DNA of 64,000 nucleotides from Lutispora sp003527145 (GTDB lineage Bacteria > Bacillota > Clostridia > Lutisporales > Lutisporaceae): the NCBI GenBank assembly GCA_029983695.1, contig JASBZB010000004.1:62001-126000 (forward strand). Direction: 5' to 3'. The position numbers were made by a program, and so were the translations under genes. The notes under the pieces are model-generated. The model ran no database searches. It was not told the origin of the DNA and saw only the letters and a program-made list of their open reading frames with translations. Position 1 is the stretch's first letter, and each line of letters opens with the position of its first letter. Of this stretch, positions 61,574-64,000 are shown in pieces.

Positions 61574-62044
61574 TTAGCAGCCGCACGGTTCCTCCGGTTT
61601 TTCTTGACGATCGGCGCATGGATTGCATTTGCCGCCGCCTGTATAAATGACTCTTTCATTGCCTTTGGCGGCTTTGCTTACAATCACTCTGAATTTGTTG
61701 TTGTTTTCATCCGGACAGATATTAAACTGGTAGAAACCAAGGCAATCTGTCGTTGTGTGTGCAACTCCAACGTATTCAATCTTTCCGTATTTCCAAATGG
61801 GCTTTAAAAGCTTTACAAGTGCATCTTTGACAGGCTTTCCCTCACAGTCCTTTATTTGCCCCCATAATCTTATGCATCTTTCCCTGTCGACGACGATATC
61901 GGCTCTTACCTCACAATCATTGGGTCTGAGCTCGACATCGATAGCATTTCCCTTGACATTCTCACATGGTTCTTTCTGGTAATCCTGAACGGAATCATAA
62001 TCAGGATCTTTCCGGGATTCATGAGTGTAAACAGTAGTTGACAT
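61574..62044 (-). CDS. Carboxypeptidase-regulatory-like domain protein D
   Basis: The 156-residue protein has a polar N-terminal tail (about 1-55) and the beta-sandwich IRLWGQIKDCEGKPVKDALVKL, VGVAHTTTDCLGFYQFNICPD, very similar to protein C at 61074, so the two are recent paralogues. It ends with cysteine-rich GGGKCNPCADRQEKPEEPCGC, which could bind metal or form crosslinks as in spore-coat proteins. The ATG at 62044 follows AAAGGTGG. It lies 62 bp upstream of protein C on the same strand and is divergent from the second SPOCS gene. Confidence 0.75.
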   Translation of the reverse strand: MSTTVYTHESRKDPDYDSVQDYQKEPCENVKGNAIDVELRPNDCEVRADIVVDRERCIRLWGQIKDCEGKPVKDALVKLLKPIWKYGKIEYVGVAHTTTDCLGFYQFNICPDENNNKFRVIVSKAAKGNERVIYTGGGKCNPCADRQEKPEEPCGC

Positions 62045-62327
62045 AAAGTCCACCTTTCTTTAATAAAATTTAATAGGTTGTATAATTGTCCCTTTGCATT
62101 ACTAATATATATAAAAGCTAAAAATGTGTTACTGAAATTGGGACATATTATAAAAATCATGAAATTGCTTCACATCCCAAGTGATGTGGAGCATCATGTA
62201 AAAGAGAATGCATAAATTATTGGCAATATAAAGCTTGAATGTGAATATATGGACGAGAATAAATCATATAATCTTAGTAGTCAAATAGGTTGTTTGAGTA
62301 TTAGCAGTTGTTATAGGAGGGCACGCC

Positions 62328-64000
62328 GTGAAAAATCTTCTTGATGATTTGATTGAAATCATTGGAATAGATGACGTTATTCCCGAGCAGTCCGGAAGCT
62401 TTAAGCAGCTTCAAATCCAAGAAACCTTCAGCATTCCGGAGAACAAGCCGGAGGCGGAGCATATACTTAGCATAAGGGTAAATGCGGAGATAACCGGAAC
62501 ACAGATCATAGAGACCCCCATAGCCCAGTCCAATGAGGGGCAGGTACTCTTAGGGAAGAAAATAATTGTGCAGGGAAAGCTTATCCAAAAAATTGAATAT
62601 GCAGCTGATGTGGAAGGCCAGCCTGTACATACGGCAGAGTTTGAAAAGCTTTTTTCGGATTATATCGTTTTGGATGATGATATAGATTGCAGCAGCCCTG
62701 TGATCGTCACTCCCTATATCGAAGACATATATGTAAAGCTCATCAGCAAAAGGAAAGTATTTAAAAACATTGTGCTTCTCATAAATGCAGCTTCATCTGC
62801 ATTCAATTTGGGGTCGGGTAAACCGGATGAAAAGAGAAAGAAAAGCTTGGCGAACCGATATGAAATATCGAAGTACTATAAATGCAATGTAAAAGAGGAA
62901 AGGTGTTTCACCCAATTTGTTTTAAAGGAGAAAATAGAAATACCCAGGCCGAAACCCGATATTGAACAGATAGTCACTACGATCATTGACCCCGAGATCC
63001 TTTCGATGAAAGTGATCAATACGATAAAGGGCAGATCCCGGGAGGGGCAGAATCTTTCGGGAAAGAAGATAATTGTTGAATTGAAGATAAAGCAGAAGAT
63101 ACTGTATGCAGCAGACTTGATATGCCGGTCCATCCACGGAGTTGAGAAGGAACATTATCAAAGCGTTTATGTTGTGGTGCCGGAGCGGATCGAAGGGACG
63201 GATATCGAAGCTTTGCTCAGGAATAAACTCCTTCAGCCCAAGATAACCGTTGAAGATGTCTTTGCCAGGAAGGTGGATGAGCGCAAAATATTCAAGAGCA
63301 TAGTGCTGTTCCTTGAGTTTGTATATATCCCAAGCTATGAGATCTGCTACTCATATCAACATAGCTCCTCTGGGAGCAACTTGTTTGTTGCCTATGAAAA
63401 CGGCCGGCATGCTCATCAAATAACCTATGACGACGATCATAAGAATATAAAGCCGAAATGGTCGCCCTCAGGCCAGGAAATAGCCTGCCTGTCGGATTGC
63501 TTGGGAAAATTCATGCTATGCCTTATAGACCCCGAGACCTCATCAAAAAGAGTGTTCACCCAGGCCGGAATTTTTGAAGCAATAAGCAGTTATTGCTGGT
63601 CGCCTGACGGAGGGAGGATCATATTCTCAGCCGTTAAGGGCATCAGCAAGGAAATATATTCAATGGACGTCAGAGGCTCAGAATATGAGCAGATCACCTG
63701 GGGAAACGGACTGATAAAAAGCTTTAGACCCGAATGCTCGCCTGACGGGAAGAGAATGGCTTATATCAGATCGACAAGCAATATATTAAATATTTGGATT
63801 TCGGATGCAAAGGGTCTTGACAGCAGTCAGATAACGGCCTGCGGCTATATTAAGGACTTTGATTGGATGGATGATGATAAGCTCGTTTTCATATCGGGTA
63901 AGGGGAATAAGCAGGATGAAGCGTCTGTGATAGATATAAACAGCTTGGAGGCTGAAAGGATTTTTACAGGCTTGGATATATTCGCTAAAAAGCTTATCAG
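62328..64000 (+). CDS. Tandem SPOCS protein with C-terminal TolB/WD40-like propeller (3' end beyond window)
   Basis: The frame is open from the GTG at 62328 (after TAGGAGGGCACGCC) to the window end, giving 557 residues. It begins KNLLDDLIEIIGIDDVIP, like the other SPOCS protein. SPOCS domain 1 spans about 20-155 (GKLIQKIEYAAD, PYIEDIYVKLISKRKVFKNI), SPOCS domain 2 about 180-335 (IKQKILYAADL, RKVDERKIFKSI). From about residue 345 there are TolB/WD40-like blades (WSPSGQEIACLSD, WSPDGGRIIFSA, CSPDGKRMAYIRS). The propeller probably offers a protein- or glycan-binding face to a coat-assembly platform. The C-terminus is not visible. Confidence 0.82.
   Translation, partial: MKNLLDDLIEIIGIDDVIPEQSGSFKQLQIQETFSIPENKPEAEHILSIRVNAEITGTQIIETPIAQSNEGQVLLGKKIIVQGKLIQKIEYAADVEGQPVHTAEFEKLFSDYIVLDDDIDCSSPVIVTPYIEDIYVKLISKRKVFKNIVLLINAASSAFNLGSGKPDEKRKKSLANRYEISKYYKCNVKEERCFTQFVLKEKIEIPRPKPDIEQIVTTIIDPEILSMKVINTIKGRSREGQNLSGKKIIVELKIKQKILYAADLICRSIHGVEKEHYQSVYVVVPERIEGTDIEALLRNKLLQPKITVEDVFARKVDERKIFKSIVLFLEFVYIPSYEICYSYQHSSSGSNLFVAYENGRHAHQITYDDDHKNIKPKWSPSGQEIACLSDCLGKFMLCLIDPETSSKRVFTQAGIFEAISSYCWSPDGGRIIFSAVKGISKEIYSMDVRGSEYEQITWGNGLIKSFRPECSPDGKRMAYIRSTSNILNIWISDAKGLDSSQITACGYIKDFDWMDDDKLVFISGKGNKQDEASVIDINSLEAERIFTGLDIFAKKLI

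Overview
The window looks like a chromosome segment of a low-to-moderate GC, spore-forming anaerobe of the Clostridia. The support is SPOCS/DUF3794 proteins, a CD3324-type regulator, a three-part TRAP transporter, a molybdenum hydroxylase, S-layer-homology and WG-repeat surface proteins, a T-box leader, AGGAGG-type ribosome sites and frequent TTG/GTG starts. No rRNA, complete tRNA or CRISPR array is visible. The species cannot be named from sequence alone.

Layout. (1) 1-2.75 kb: a leftward three-gene transposition module (DUF6431 zinc protein, DDE transposase, ExeA/TniB-like ATPase) with three copies of a 15-bp motif next to its right end. (2) 2.8-4.8 kb: a damaged defence-type locus: an Mrr-like nuclease gene without its own start signals, then a small zinc-ribbon gene split exactly by a 360-bp transposase-less element. 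(3) 5-9 kb: a secreted protein with a GGADGPT motif and an AlgI/AlgJ-like pair for polysaccharide acetylation. (4) 9-12 kb: homocysteine methyltransferase, flavin reductase-like protein and AraC regulator. (5) 12.4-17 kb: XRE regulator, operator, TRAP dctPQM and an M24 peptidase. (6) 17.2-22.7 kb: a membrane Rossmann-RyR protein and a TIR-membrane-coiled-coil-propeller protein, separated by a collapsed M48 peptidase gene. This is the best candidate for an undescribed system.

(7) 22.7-28.1 kb: CD3324-type protein with short upstream ORFs, a znuABC-like metal uptake operon with accessory proteins, and several collapsed mini-genes. (8) 28.2-43.6 kb: a surface/secretome island (subtilisin-like lipoprotein, 2215-residue SLH protein, LemA, two WG/lectin proteins and a frameshifted relative). 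Two leftward promoters in it carry the same 10-bp direct repeat at 21-bp spacing, next to a divergent LytTR response regulator. (9) 43.6-49.3 kb: decayed DNA, then trpS behind a Trp-specific T-box and a 9-residue leader peptide with two consecutive Trp codons, then small membrane proteins and a GNAT enzyme.

(10) 49.5-59.1 kb: xanthine-dehydrogenase-type genes, a second XRE control region related to that at 12.4 kb but split by a phage-like CI/Cro switch, then a YhdT/sodium-symporter pair, a D-aminoacylase and an ornithine-cyclodeaminase family enzyme. Regions 5 and 10 share control sequences and similar terminators, and together suggest scavenging of modified amino acids or peptides and N-heterocycles. 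(11) 59.2-64 kb: four carboxypeptidase-regulatory-like domain proteins interleaved with two SPOCS proteins, probably spore-envelope components.
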